Below are positions 9,619-16,809 of a stretch of 64,000 nt of DNA, piece by piece. The notes beneath the pieces were generated by a model. It saw nothing but the letters and a program-made list of their open reading frames with translations. It was not told the DNA's origin and searched no databases. Location: positions 213,093-277,092 of the forward strand of contig NZ_AUJO01000003.1 of the NCBI RefSeq assembly GCF_000424265.1, read 5' to 3'. The number at the start of each line of letters is the position of its first letter. Within the stretch, counting starts at the first letter, position 1. The DNA comes from Butyrivibrio sp. WCD3002. Its GTDB lineage: Bacteria; Bacillota; Clostridia; Lachnospirales; Lachnospiraceae. Made by a program: the position numbers and the translations under genes.

Positions 9619-10116
9619 TTAATTCTCAGTGTTCACTCTTTCGTCCGACACTATATGCTCAACTCCTGTGTGCTCTTTTTGCAAAAACTCCTTCATAAAA
9701 CATGGAAATGCTCTGTAATTATCAAGCTCTGATATGGGAAGCCAGTGCATGGTTTCCTTTACTCCCTGCGTGTAGCTGTCACTTTTAAGCTCCTTTGTTC
9801 CCCTGGGCTTCATCATGAAATAGAATGCGATTTCATGACAATCCATCCCCTTTAGGGCTCCCTGATTCTCATTAAAAAAGTTTTCATGTATCACAGCAAG
9901 ATGATCAATCTCATATTTTATTCCGGTCTCTTCATAGACTTCCCTGATGACAGCATCCTCTGCCGTCTCACCCATATGTACTGCGCCGCCTATGGAGTAA
10001 AAATAATTATCCTTCTCGTTCCCTGCAAATAAAACGCATCCGTCTTCTACAATTATCGCTGCGGCTCGATATCTGAACCACTTATTATCCTTTGTAAATC
10101 CGCAATTATATTCCAT
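9619..10116 (-). CDS. NUDIX hydrolase
   Basis: Hydrolase of a nucleoside diphosphate linked to another moiety. The 165-aa protein has a complete Nudix box, GAVHMGETAEDAVIREVYEE followed by TGI, supplying the metal-binding glutamates. The substrate cannot be read from the sequence. The start codon lies inside the end of the upstream LD-carboxypeptidase gene (11 bp overlap), with a GAGGAG ribosome site, so the two are translationally linked. A housecleaning role or a link to wall precursor metabolism are both possible. Confidence 0.88.
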   Translation of the reverse strand: MEYNCGFTKDNKWFRYRAAAIIVEDGCVLFAGNEKDNYFYSIGGAVHMGETAEDAVIREVYEETGIKYEIDHLAVIHENFFNENQGALKGMDCHEIAFYFMMKPRGTKELKSDSYTQGVKETMHWLPISELDNYRAFPCFMKEFLQKEHTGVEHIVSDERVNTEN

Positions 10117-10945
10117 ACTTCTCCTCTTTTCCGATCACTATTGCCTTCGAATTGTGGCCATGACCAATTTCTCTCGTACTTGCCACAGGAAGGTCCTTTG
10201 AAATATGCATCTTTAAAAGATCATATACAGACATGGTAAAATCTGCTTTTTCATAATCAGAAAAGGTACCAAGCAAAACTCCTGCCACCTGATCAAAGAC
10301 GCCCATATCATCAAGCTGCGCAAATAACGTTGCTATCTGTCCCGATCCTCCGTCAAGGGATTCAAGAAACAATATCTTCCCCTTCATATCAGGAAAATAT
10401 CTTGTTCCCGCAAGCTTTGTAAAGCAGCGGATATTTCCGCCGACAACTACGCCCTTCATGGCTTTCCCCTGTAGGAAGCTATATTCAATATCAAAAAGAT
10501 CTTCATTTTTTCCTGAACGATAATCCCAAAAGCGCTGTCTTTGCATATCGGCATAAGACCATATCATATTTTTTACCTGATAAAGAACTGACTCATTTCC
10601 GGTCATTGTATATATAGCATTGATCACAGTTGTGAGATCACTATATCCCCAAAAGGTTTTCCCGGATTTTGCAATCACATCATACTCAAGATACTTAAGC
10701 ACTCCATTAGCCAGATCGCCGCCGGAAATATCGTATATATCAGATATTTCATCATTCTCATAAAAACCCATGAGATCAGCAGCCCTTTCCTTATCAGTAC
10801 CGCTAAAATCATCTACAGTCCTTATGATATGCTGTGCAGGCACCGCTTCTATTCCATTTTCCCTAAAAATATCTACAAGCTCTGTGATCTGTCCTTCCCA
10901 CTCAGGAAGATGACCGCTAGAACATGCTGATAAACCTACTTTCAT
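10106..10945 (-). CDS. LD-carboxypeptidase-like peptidase (S66 / MccF family)
   Basis: Serine peptidase of the S66 family (279 aa), which includes murein tetrapeptide LD-carboxypeptidase and microcin C7 immunity protein MccF. The catalytic triad is visible: the nucleophile Ser in GYSDLT, Glu in LFLES and His in GHGHNSKAIV. An N-terminal SGGDLANGVL segment fits the family fold. There is no signal peptide, so it acts in the cytoplasm, on recycled muropeptides or on aminoacyl-nucleotide toxins. The C-terminus stops soon after the His motif, slightly short of the family norm of about 300. It is first gene of the cluster with NUDIX and thpR. Confidence 0.87.
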   Translation of the reverse strand: MKVGLSACSSGHLPEWEGQITELVDIFRENGIEAVPAQHIIRTVDDFSGTDKERAADLMGFYENDEISDIYDISGGDLANGVLKYLEYDVIAKSGKTFWGYSDLTTVINAIYTMTGNESVLYQVKNMIWSYADMQRQRFWDYRSGKNEDLFDIEYSFLQGKAMKGVVVGGNIRCFTKLAGTRYFPDMKGKILFLESLDGGSGQIATLFAQLDDMGVFDQVAGVLLGTFSDYEKADFTMSVYDLLKMHISKDLPVASTREIGHGHNSKAIVIGKEEKYGI

Positions 10946-11027
10946 ACTTTGCTCCTATATTAAGATGATAATTCATAAATCCAAATCTAATTTATAGTAA
11001 GGATGACTCATAATCATAATGATCTTG

Positions 11028-11219
11028 CTAAATGCCCAAGATCTCACTGAAACCGGTCTGACCAAGAATGTCGGATACAAGATCGTTCACACCTATGAGG
11101 CTGACTCCTTCTTTGCAACCCTTCTTCATGATCACCAGAACCCGCAGTCCGGCAGAGGAAATGTAATCCAGGGCATGGCAGTCAATCTGCACTTTTCTGA
11201 TGACATCGGATGCACTACC
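11028..11219 (-). pseudogene. STAS-domain anti-sigma factor antagonist, relic
   Basis: Minus-strand frame of 63 codons ending at TAG (11028-11030). It reads the C-terminal two thirds of a STAS domain: LDYISSAGLRVLVIMKK, then VSLIGVNDLVSDIL and TGFSEILGI, all family landmarks. The SSAGLR segment holds the phosphorylatable Ser of SpoIIAA-type proteins. Upstream the frame is closed by TGA and no start or N-terminal strand is found, so the gene is a 5'-degraded relic. An antisense open frame covering 11019-11330 is a by-product of this sequence. Confidence 0.65.
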
Positions 11220-11331
11220 TCAGCGCCCATGATTCTTCCCAACCTTTCTGCGGATACTTTTACCCCTCTGCAAACCCCAATTGTCGGTCTCATTTATAAT
11301 AAAATTATAACAGAAAATTCTTCTGGTTAAG

Positions 11332-11362
11332 AAAAGACCAGATCATCTGACCTGGTCTTTTT
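11332..11362. terminator. Bidirectional terminator hairpin
   Basis: Stem GACCAG/CTGGTC flanked by A4 and T5, usable on both strands. On the minus strand it follows the Rpn nuclease relic. The same stem sequence (GACCAGGTC/GACCTGGTC) recurs in the hairpin after tRNA-Leu at 12256-12314. Confidence 0.7.
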
Positions 11363-11385
11363 GTTCTTGAACTTCAATTAGATTA

Positions 11386-11572
11386 TCAACCGTAAATTTT
11401 CTTCATTCCTGCGTTAAAAGCTTTAACTGTTTTACCTGCTCGTTTTGCAGATTCCTTCACATCAAGAACTCCATCATGGATCAGATAATAGCTCAATTCT
11501 GCCTTTCTCAATGCCCTGTTCCATCCCTTTTTCTATGCCTTTTTCCTCTATCTCATCAAGAACCGTACACAT
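11386..11572 (-). pseudogene. Rpn-family nuclease C-terminus, frameshifted relic
   Basis: The C-terminal tail of a PD-(D/E)XK 'recombination-promoting nuclease / putative transposase' (Rpn) protein is spread over two frames. First part: MCTVLDEIEEKGIEKGMEQG, then IEKGRIEL. Second part: LIHDGVLDVKESAKRAGKTV, then KAFNAGMKKIYG and a stop. The repeated EKG/EQG helix followed by a short AKRAG helix and terminal MKK is characteristic of the family tail. The frame changes near 11490-11505. The catalytic domain is absent. Confidence 0.6.
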
Positions 11573-11600
11573 ATTAACACGCTACTGTTCTTTTGAAGAC

Positions 11601-11871
11601 CCGCGCCACTATTTTGAGTAATATGCTTATTTTCTCTGCGCAGACCTTATGGTGAGAATCTCTCTAAAGTCGCTCAAATGGACTTTACGCCTCTATTTTA
11701 GGGGAATTTGCGATTTTCTCTGCTCAAAATCCGGTTTTATAGCATTTCAGAAAAATGCCGCGCCTCTATTTTGGCGATAATTGCGTTTTCCTCTGCGCAA
11801 AAAGGATTTGTCATACTTTTCAATGTTTGTCCGCACCTCTATTTTGATCAAAATCAACATTTTCTCTGCGC
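11601..11871. repeat. Four degenerate direct repeats, about 73-bp period
   Basis: Four imperfect copies of a roughly 40-bp unit with consensus CCGCGCCTCTATTTT, about 12-17 variable bases, then TTTTCTCTGCGC. They start at 11601, about 11688, 11758 and 11831. The last three starts are 70 and 73 bp apart. The sequence between units also looks related (A-rich, ending in TTGTCCG or ATGCCG). No reading frame is convincing on either strand. The array sits between relic genes and the tRNA-Leu element array. The role is unknown. Confidence 0.55.
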
Positions 11872-12001
11872 GAAAAGAATTAGAAATAGGAATAGATAGT
11901 TTGTATTATTTCCGAAAATAAGGTGATTACATAAGAGATCGGCAGCTTCTGGTTAGCTGAGCAGAAACATTTTTGAAAAAAGAGAATAAGACATTTCAAG
12001 T

Positions 12002-12121
12002 GCGGAAGATGGGGCGCTGCGTGCCAGTGGCACGCGTTTAGCGCCGACCGAGGCGTGTCCCCACACGCCGAGACCTTGAACCCTACTTGCGAAGCAAGTT
12101 GGTCCAAGTATACCCTTCCAC
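12002..12121 (-). repeat. tRNA-Leu-associated structured element, copy A2
   Basis: GC-rich module bounded by GTGGAAG (12115-12121) and CTTCCGC (12002-12008 complement), which pair like a tRNA-Leu acceptor stem. Inside, on the minus strand: an ACTTGC/GCAAGT hairpin with a GGGTTCAA T-loop-like end, a GGCGTGT/ACACGCC hairpin, CGGTCG, then a 6-bp stem GGCGCT/AGCGCC enclosing an AAAC bulge and GCGTGCC/GGCACGC, then CCCCATCTTCCGCA. The last stretch imitates a tRNA-Leu T-stem plus acceptor 3' end. Confidence 0.7.
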
Positions 12122-12125
12122 AAGT

Positions 12126-12262
12126 GCGGAAGATGGGGTGAGCCGGAGAAAGAAAAAGGTCCAGTGGACCTTTTTCCCGGCGAACTGACCGACGCAGGCG
12201 CCCCGCGCCGAGGAGATTGAACCCAGCTTGCGCAGCAAGCTGGGTTCAAGGCCCCCTTCCGC
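12126..12262 (-). repeat. tRNA-Leu-associated structured element, copy A1
   Basis: Second module, 4 bp upstream of A2 on the minus strand and bounded by GCGGAAG/CTTCCGC, identical to the acceptor stem of the neighbouring tRNA-Leu(AAG). It contains a perfect 15-bp hairpin ending in the T-loop-like GGGTTCAA (12217-12249), a GGCGC/GCGCC hairpin, CGGTC, a 10-bp AAAAAGGTCC/GGACCTTTTT hairpin inside GCCGG/CCGGC, and the terminal CCCCATCTTCCGCA. It is the most divergent copy and lacks the AAAC bulge. Confidence 0.65.
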
Positions 12263-12314
12263 ACGAACGAAAAAGACCAGGTCATTCGACCTGGTCTTTT
12301 CATTCGTGCGGAAG
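12256..12314 (-). terminator. Long hairpin downstream of tRNA-Leu(AAG)
   Basis: Near-perfect 27-28 bp inverted repeat with a 4-nt loop. Its inner part, AAAGACCAGGTC then GACCTGGTCTTTTT, works as a terminator on the minus strand. Its outer part contains the 3' end of the tRNA (CTTCCGCA) on one arm and the GCGGAAG of element A1 on the other. So tRNA, hairpin and element are fused end to end. Confidence 0.75.
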
Positions 12315-12390
12315 AAGGGACTTGAACCCTCACGATGTAGCCATCACAAGATCCTTAGTCTTGCTCGTCTGCCAATTCCGACACTTCCGC
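12307..12390 (-). tRNA. tRNA-Leu (anticodon AAG)
   Basis: Complete 84-nt class II tRNA on the minus strand: acceptor GCGGAAG/CTTCCGC, D-arm AATTGGCAGAC, anticodon stem CAAGA/TCTTG with loop CTAAGGA giving AAG, a long variable arm (TGATGGCTACATCG), T-arm GGGTTCAAGTCCC, and discriminator A. CCA is not encoded. The promoter lies about 45 bp upstream. The gene differs from the copy at 19381 only by two bases in the variable arm. Confidence 0.93.
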
Positions 12391-12431
12391 ATCTATCAAG
12401 TTTTCGCTGCCGCTGTATCAGCGACAGCTTC

Positions 12432-12520
12432 TATATAATATCAAATTCACAGAAATAGTCAACCCCTTTTTTCAAAAATCGTTAATTTATTTATTTCTGC
12501 ACGATATTTGATAAAATCTC
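12432..12520. repeat. 89-bp direct repeat, left copy (IS target duplication)
   Basis: Base-for-base identical to 14706-14794. The two copies directly flank the IS1634-type element. IS1634 itself is known for unusually long, variable target duplications, so this pair is read as the target duplication made on insertion. Confidence 0.88.
12435..12462 (-). promoter_or_regulatory. Promoter of tRNA-Leu(AAG)
   Basis: Minus-strand TTGACT (12457-12462), 16-bp spacer, TATTAT (12435-12440), upstream of the tRNA gene. It lies within the 89-bp repeat flanking the IS element, so an identical copy exists at 14709-14736. Confidence 0.75.
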
Positions 12521-12647
12521 GGAAGTTTGACACCCAAAATCCTTGAAACCCAGTAATGGGTTATTTTTTTGCGCAAATTTCAAAATCTTGTATACCGTAA
12601 TGCCGTATTGTGGTATAATAGAACTAGATATTGGGGAGGGTCTTAAG

Positions 12648-14381
12648 GTGAGATTAAACAAAGTCAAATCTAAAAATGCTGTTTCTTATTACATCATCAG
12701 ATCGGTCAGAAGGGACGGTAAGAACTCATCAGAAATAGTCAAAAAGCTTGGCACTGAAAAATCCATCAGAGAAACATACGGCGTGGATGATGTAGATGCA
12801 TGGGCTAAAGAGCAGCTTCGCATCATGAATGAAGAAGAGGCTGCTTCTGACCACAAAGTGTTGATTCCACTATCCACTGACAGGATTGTAGACACAGATG
12901 TACGGCTCTCATTCAATGCCGGTTACCTCTTCTTGCAGCAGATATATTATCAGCTTGGTCTTCCTTCCATCTGCAGGAAGATAAAGAAAGAGAATTCTTT
13001 CGAGTATGATCTCGATAACATACTCTCAAGACTTGTTTATGGAAGAATACTCTTCCCATCATCAAAGCTCTCCTGCTTTGAGCAGTCTGAGAAACTCATA
13101 GAGGAGCCTCAGTTTGACCTCCACCAGGTTTATCGTGCCCTTACCACGCTTTCTGAAAACTCAGACATGATACAGGCAGAGCTTTACAAACGTTCTAAGA
13201 AACTTGTAAAAAGAAATACCGGTGTCCTCTTCTATGACTGCACGAACTACTTCTTTGAAATGGAGCATGAAGGTGGATTGAAGCAGTATGGTCCCAGCAA
13301 AGAACACCGCCCCAATCCCATAGTACAGATGGGTCTTTTTATGGATAAGTCAGGGATACCACTTGCATTCTGTATCAATCCCGGCAACCAGAATGAGCAG
13401 TTATCTCTAAAGCCTTTGGAGCAGCAGATTATGCGGGACTTTGAACTCTCAAAATTCATCGTATGTACCGATGCAGGACTTTCTTCTGATGCAAACAGAA
13501 AGTTCAACAACTATGGTGAAAGAAGCTTCATAACCACCCAGTCGATAAAAAAACTCAAATCAGAACTGAAAGACTGGTGCCTTGATCCCACGGGATGGAT
13601 GCTTGAAGACAGCAATAAAAAGCACGATATATCAGAGCTTGAAAACACTCCCGAGAACAGAAAAAAGATCTTCTATAAGCAGAAGCTGATCGAAGGATAT
13701 GATGAAGAACGAGACATAACTTTCGACCAGACAATCATTGTGACCTATTCTCTTAAATACAAGGAGTATCAGCAGACTGTAAGAAACCGCCAGATAGAAA
13801 GAGCAAAAAAGCTTATTGAAAAGCCATCTTCAGCTGATAAGCGCTCACAGAATGATGCAAAGAGATTCATAAAGAAGACTCCATTTACAAACGACGGAGA
13901 GATCGCAAGCAGGGCAATGTATGAGCTTGACGAAACAGCCATCGCTGAGGAATCAAGGTACGACGGTTTCTATGCCGTATGCACCAACCTTGATGATGAT
14001 CCTGCTGACATAGCAAAGATAAACCATGACAGATGGGAAATCGAGGAGTCATTCAGGATAATGAAATCCGAGTTTGAAGCAAGACCTGTATACCTACAGC
14101 GAGACGACAGGATTGAAGCTCACTTCCTCACATGCTTTATTGCTCTTATGATCTACAGAATACTGGAAAAGAAACTCGGAGATAGATACACCTGTGAAGA
14201 GATAATAAAAACTCTCAGAGAAATGGATATGAGAAAAGTTGGAGAACACGGATATATCCCAAGCTATACAAGAACACAGGTGACAGACTCACTACATGAA
14301 AATGCAGGGTTCAGAACTGACTATGAACTGATAACACCTAAGTCAATGGCAGGAATAATCAGAAGAACAAAAGGGTTATGA
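12648..14381 (+). CDS. IS1634-family transposase (IS4 superfamily, DDE)
   Basis: Transposase of 577 aa. First catalytic Asp in LFYDCTNYFFE, second in VCTDAGLSSD, and the Glu in the R-x3-E-x6-K signature (DRWEIEESFRIMKSEF), followed by the usual EAHFLTCFIALMIYRILEKK helix. The start chosen is GTG at 12648, because GGGGAGG lies 7-8 nt upstream and the family N-terminus (VRLNKVKSKNAVSYY) begins there. A longer frame from 12543 has no ribosome site and runs through the left end of the element. TATAAT at 12614-12619 is a likely -10 box. Length and catalytic residues are complete. Confidence 0.92.
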   Translation: MRLNKVKSKNAVSYYIIRSVRRDGKNSSEIVKKLGTEKSIRETYGVDDVDAWAKEQLRIMNEEEAASDHKVLIPLSTDRIVDTDVRLSFNAGYLFLQQIYYQLGLPSICRKIKKENSFEYDLDNILSRLVYGRILFPSSKLSCFEQSEKLIEEPQFDLHQVYRALTTLSENSDMIQAELYKRSKKLVKRNTGVLFYDCTNYFFEMEHEGGLKQYGPSKEHRPNPIVQMGLFMDKSGIPLAFCINPGNQNEQLSLKPLEQQIMRDFELSKFIVCTDAGLSSDANRKFNNYGERSFITTQSIKKLKSELKDWCLDPTGWMLEDSNKKHDISELENTPENRKKIFYKQKLIEGYDEERDITFDQTIIVTYSLKYKEYQQTVRNRQIERAKKLIEKPSSADKRSQNDAKRFIKKTPFTNDGEIASRAMYELDETAIAEESRYDGFYAVCTNLDDDPADIAKINHDRWEIEESFRIMKSEFEARPVYLQRDDRIEAHFLTCFIALMIYRILEKKLGDRYTCEEIIKTLREMDMRKVGEHGYIPSYTRTQVTDSLHENAGFRTDYELITPKSMAGIIRRTKGL

Positions 14382-14404
14382 CGGGTGGTCCGCCTGTCGG
14401 ACAC

Positions 14405-14542
14405 CCTTAGTTCATATCCGCTTGTCAAACAGTCCTCATGAGTCATATATCTGTCAAGGCCGTAGCCGCACAGCGGTGTTTCGCAGCCTTGACAGATATA
14501 TGGCTCATGATAAAAAGGTAATCAAGCGGATATGAACTTAGG
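14405..14542. repeat. Large imperfect palindrome inside the IS 3' region
   Basis: Outer arms 14405-14424 and 14523-14542 (TTCATATCCGCTTG and complement, one mismatch in 20) and inner arms 14436-14460 and 14486-14510 (one mismatch in 25) surround a GC-rich centre. It is non-coding and lies just after the transposase stop. It could be a nested palindromic insertion or a structure that limits read-through into the transposase. Confidence 0.6.
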
Positions 14543-14648
14543 CCTGGCATAGATGCCCGGCTGCAACGTAGATTCAGAGGCTTGCCGGAGGCAAGGCTTC
14601 CTTTTCTAACAAGTTTACGCAGCATTACGCTTTTCACGAGATAAAAGC

Positions 14649-14689
14649 AAAGCCGTAACCCCAGGTGTATACTGGGATTGCGGCTTTTT
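14649..14689 (+). terminator. Transposase terminator at the IS right end
   Basis: Stem AAAGCCG..CCCAG/CTGGG..CGGCTTT with a 7-nt loop and T5. It overlaps the right terminal inverted repeat. Confidence 0.8.
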
Positions 14690-14705
14690 AGGTGTCAAAG
14701 ATGGG

Positions 14706-14794
14706 TATATAATATCAAATTCACAGAAATAGTCAACCCCTTTTTTCAAAAATCGTTAATTTATTTATTTCTGCACGATATTTGATAAAATCTC
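14706..14794. repeat. 89-bp direct repeat, right copy
   Basis: Identical to 12432-12520. Its last base reaches into the stop codon of the alanine/glycine symporter gene. So the duplicated target was the whole spacer between that gene and the tRNA-Leu promoter. A duplicate tRNA promoter (14709-14736, minus strand) now points into the 3' end of the IS, antisense to the transposase. Confidence 0.88.
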
Positions 14795-16277
14795 AACTTG
14801 CTATTTCCTTTTCATGGAGCTCCTGAATGTCCTCCATTGCTGAAAGCATAGGCTTTACATCCTTACCCTTGATCTTTCTGTCCACATAGTTCTGAGTTAT
14901 TTTCATAACTGTTCCGCTAAGTGCAATTACACCGATAAGGTTGGGAATCGCCATCATTCCATTAAATGTATCTGACAGATCCCATGCCAGTGACAAATCC
15001 ATGGTAGCACCAACAAAGATAAATACCACGAACACTACCTGATAGAACTTGATTGCCTTTGTACCAAAGAGATACTCAAAGCCCTTACTTCCATACTGGC
15101 TCCAGCCAAGTACTGTTGAGAAAGCAAAGAACAAAATTGCTATAGCGATAAATGCAGAACCTGCTTTTCCAAAAATAGTTGAAAATGCCTCAGCTACAAG
15201 AGCTGTAGAAACCTGATCGGAAAGAACAGTTCCTGTCTCAAGATCAACAAGTCCGCTTGAAAGAACTGCAAAAGCAGTAAGTGTACAAACGATGATTGTA
15301 TCAGCAAATACTTCAAATATTCCCCACATACCCTGAATTACAGGCTCGCGAACATTTGAACTGGAATGAACCATAACTGAAGAACCAAGACCTGCCTCAT
15401 TTGAGAACACGCCTCTCTTCATGCCCCACTGCAGTGCATATGCGATTCCGCTACCTACGATACCGCCACCTACAGCTTTAAGTCCGAATGCACCTTTAAT
15501 TATTGAAGTAAATACTGCGCCAACCTGATTTATATTTGCAAAGAAAACAATAAGTGCTCCTACAAGATATATAACAGCCATGAAGGGAACAAGTCTCTCA
15601 GTAACAGCAGCGATTCTTTTAAGACCACCAACGATTACAAGACCTGCAATTATCATAAGGAATAATCCGGATGCCACAAAAGGAACCCCAAATGCAGAGT
15701 TCATGTTTACAGCAATTGAATTGATCTGGCTCATGTTTCCGATACCAAATGAAGCAAGAACGCAGAATACGCTGAAAAGAACAGCAAGTATAGCACCAAT
15801 CTGCTTGCAGCCCTTCTTAGCTCCAAGACCATCTTTTAAGTAGTACATGGCACCGCCGCACCACTCATTTCTCTCATTTCTTCTGCGGTAATAGATACCA
15901 AGAACGTTCTCTGAAAAGTTGGTCATCATTCCGAAAAATGCAACGATCCACATCCAGAAAATAGCTCCCGGGCCACCAGCCACGATAGCTGCTGCCACAC
16001 CTGCGATATTACCTGTTCCGATGGTAGCTGCAAGAGCAGTACAAAGACTCTGGAACTGGCTTATCTGAGTATCCTCTTTTCCGGTATGAGCCGTGACATG
16101 CTTATCCTTGAAAATACCACCGATGGTGTTTTTAACCCAGTGTTTAAAATGAGTTACCTGAAAAAGCTTGGTAAGCGCAGTCATCAAAATGCCCGTTCCT
16201 ACAAGGAGTATGAGCATCGGCAATCCCCACACAAAACCATTCACCGCATTGTTGACGTTTTCTACTGTTTGAACCAT
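14793..16277 (-). CDS. Alanine/glycine:cation symporter family protein
   Basis: Sodium-coupled amino acid carrier (AgcS/AlsT family, 494 aa) with about ten hydrophobic helices. Family landmarks are ATIGTGNIAGVAAAI near residue 85, GGPGAIFWMW, and ALQWGMKRGVFSNEAGLGSS in the middle. The start at 16277 follows GGGGAGG by 5 nt. A 17-bp-spaced promoter lies upstream (16319-16347). The gene stands alone; its original 3' spacer has been duplicated by the IS insertion, which ends 87 bp downstream of its stop. Substrate (Ala, Gly or Gln) is not predictable. Confidence 0.93.
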   Translation of the reverse strand: MVQTVENVNNAVNGFVWGLPMLILLVGTGILMTALTKLFQVTHFKHWVKNTIGGIFKDKHVTAHTGKEDTQISQFQSLCTALAATIGTGNIAGVAAAIVAGGPGAIFWMWIVAFFGMMTNFSENVLGIYYRRRNERNEWCGGAMYYLKDGLGAKKGCKQIGAILAVLFSVFCVLASFGIGNMSQINSIAVNMNSAFGVPFVASGLFLMIIAGLVIVGGLKRIAAVTERLVPFMAVIYLVGALIVFFANINQVGAVFTSIIKGAFGLKAVGGGIVGSGIAYALQWGMKRGVFSNEAGLGSSVMVHSSSNVREPVIQGMWGIFEVFADTIIVCTLTAFAVLSSGLVDLETGTVLSDQVSTALVAEAFSTIFGKAGSAFIAIAILFFAFSTVLGWSQYGSKGFEYLFGTKAIKFYQVVFVVFIFVGATMDLSLAWDLSDTFNGMMAIPNLIGVIALSGTVMKITQNYVDRKIKGKDVKPMLSAMEDIQELHEKEIAS

Positions 16278-16318
16278 AGAATCCTCCCCTTCCTGACACA
16301 AAAAACAAATTTTTAGAA

Positions 16319-16347
16319 ATTATACATGAAATTACCCTGTGGCACAA
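16319..16347 (-). promoter_or_regulatory. Promoter of the amino acid symporter
   Basis: Minus strand TTGTGC (16342-16347), 17-bp spacer, TATAAT (16319-16324), about 42 bp before the start codon. A perfect -10 with a weak -35. Confidence 0.6.
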
Positions 16348-16404
16348 TAAAAAATATTCAAAAATAGTATTTTTATTCATTTTTTATGCACTGATTTGCA
16401 TAAA

Positions 16405-16455
16405 TAAAAAAACTGTCCACAATGATAGTATTCATGCACCCTTGCAGACAGTTTT
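16405..16455 (-). terminator. Terminator after the small HTH gene
   Basis: Minus-strand AACTGTC/GACAGTT stem (16447-16453 with 16411-16417) enclosing smaller palindromes (TGCACCCTTGCA, ATGATAGTATTCAT), followed by a T-run. Confidence 0.65.
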
Positions 16456-16489
16456 ATATTTACATTATTTAGTTTTCAAAATGAATAAA

Positions 16490-16711
16490 TTACCGCTCAG
16501 CCTTCATAGGGAGTAACTGCAGGTCTCTTGTGCCAAAATACATGCTGTTTCTGATCATCCCTATTCTGTACAGGCTGATTACATAATACAGCGATTTTGT
16601 CACATTGACAAATCCAAATACTTCAACGAGTTCCTCCACCGTAGGCGGGTAGCCTTTTCTTCTTGTGTAGTTCCCAACAAATTCTGCAATGTAAGTATCG
16701 CTCGTTTTCAT
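16490..16711 (-). CDS. Small LexA-type winged-helix protein, 73 aa
   Basis: Resembles only the DNA-binding N-domain of LexA (YIAEFVGNYTRRKGYPPTVE, then ELVEVFGF with a recognition-helix region). There is no self-cleavage domain, so it is not LexA itself. The start at 16711 has AAGGAGAGG 7 nt upstream; an in-frame ATG at 16732 overlaps that site and is discarded. Its own terminator follows. It may be a small transcriptional regulator or a truncated relic. The good ribosome site and terminator favour a real gene. Confidence 0.65.
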   Translation of the reverse strand: MKTSDTYIAEFVGNYTRRKGYPPTVEELVEVFGFVNVTKSLYYVISLYRIGMIRNSMYFGTRDLQLLPMKAER

Positions 16712-16809
16712 ATGACGTCCTCTCCTTTGCAAGTCATGAAACCATCTTACATTCGAAATGTTTAAAAAATGTGAGCCAATTCTAAAAATTTTATAAACTA
16801 TTATCTCTT

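Larger units (their letters stand above)
12521..14705 (+). mobile_element. IS1634-family insertion sequence, 2.2 kb
   Basis: Element between the two 89-bp direct repeats. The ends carry imperfect terminal inverted repeats with core TTTGACACC(C/T)AAAA (12526-12539 and 14686-14699). It encodes one full-length DDE transposase (12648-14381). A 324-bp non-coding 3' part contains a large palindrome and, at the very end, a terminator. The intact frame and identical flanking repeats suggest a recent insertion. It landed between the symporter gene and the tRNA-Leu(AAG) gene, without breaking either. Confidence 0.88.

Noticed and set aside
11019..11330. Plus-strand open frame of 103 codons
   Set aside because: The complementary strand encodes a recognisable STAS-domain fragment. 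The plus frame has no ribosome site at a fitting distance and matches nothing.
12217..12458. Short open frames across the tRNA-Leu and element region
   Set aside because: They translate tRNA and hairpin sequence and overlap RNA genes.
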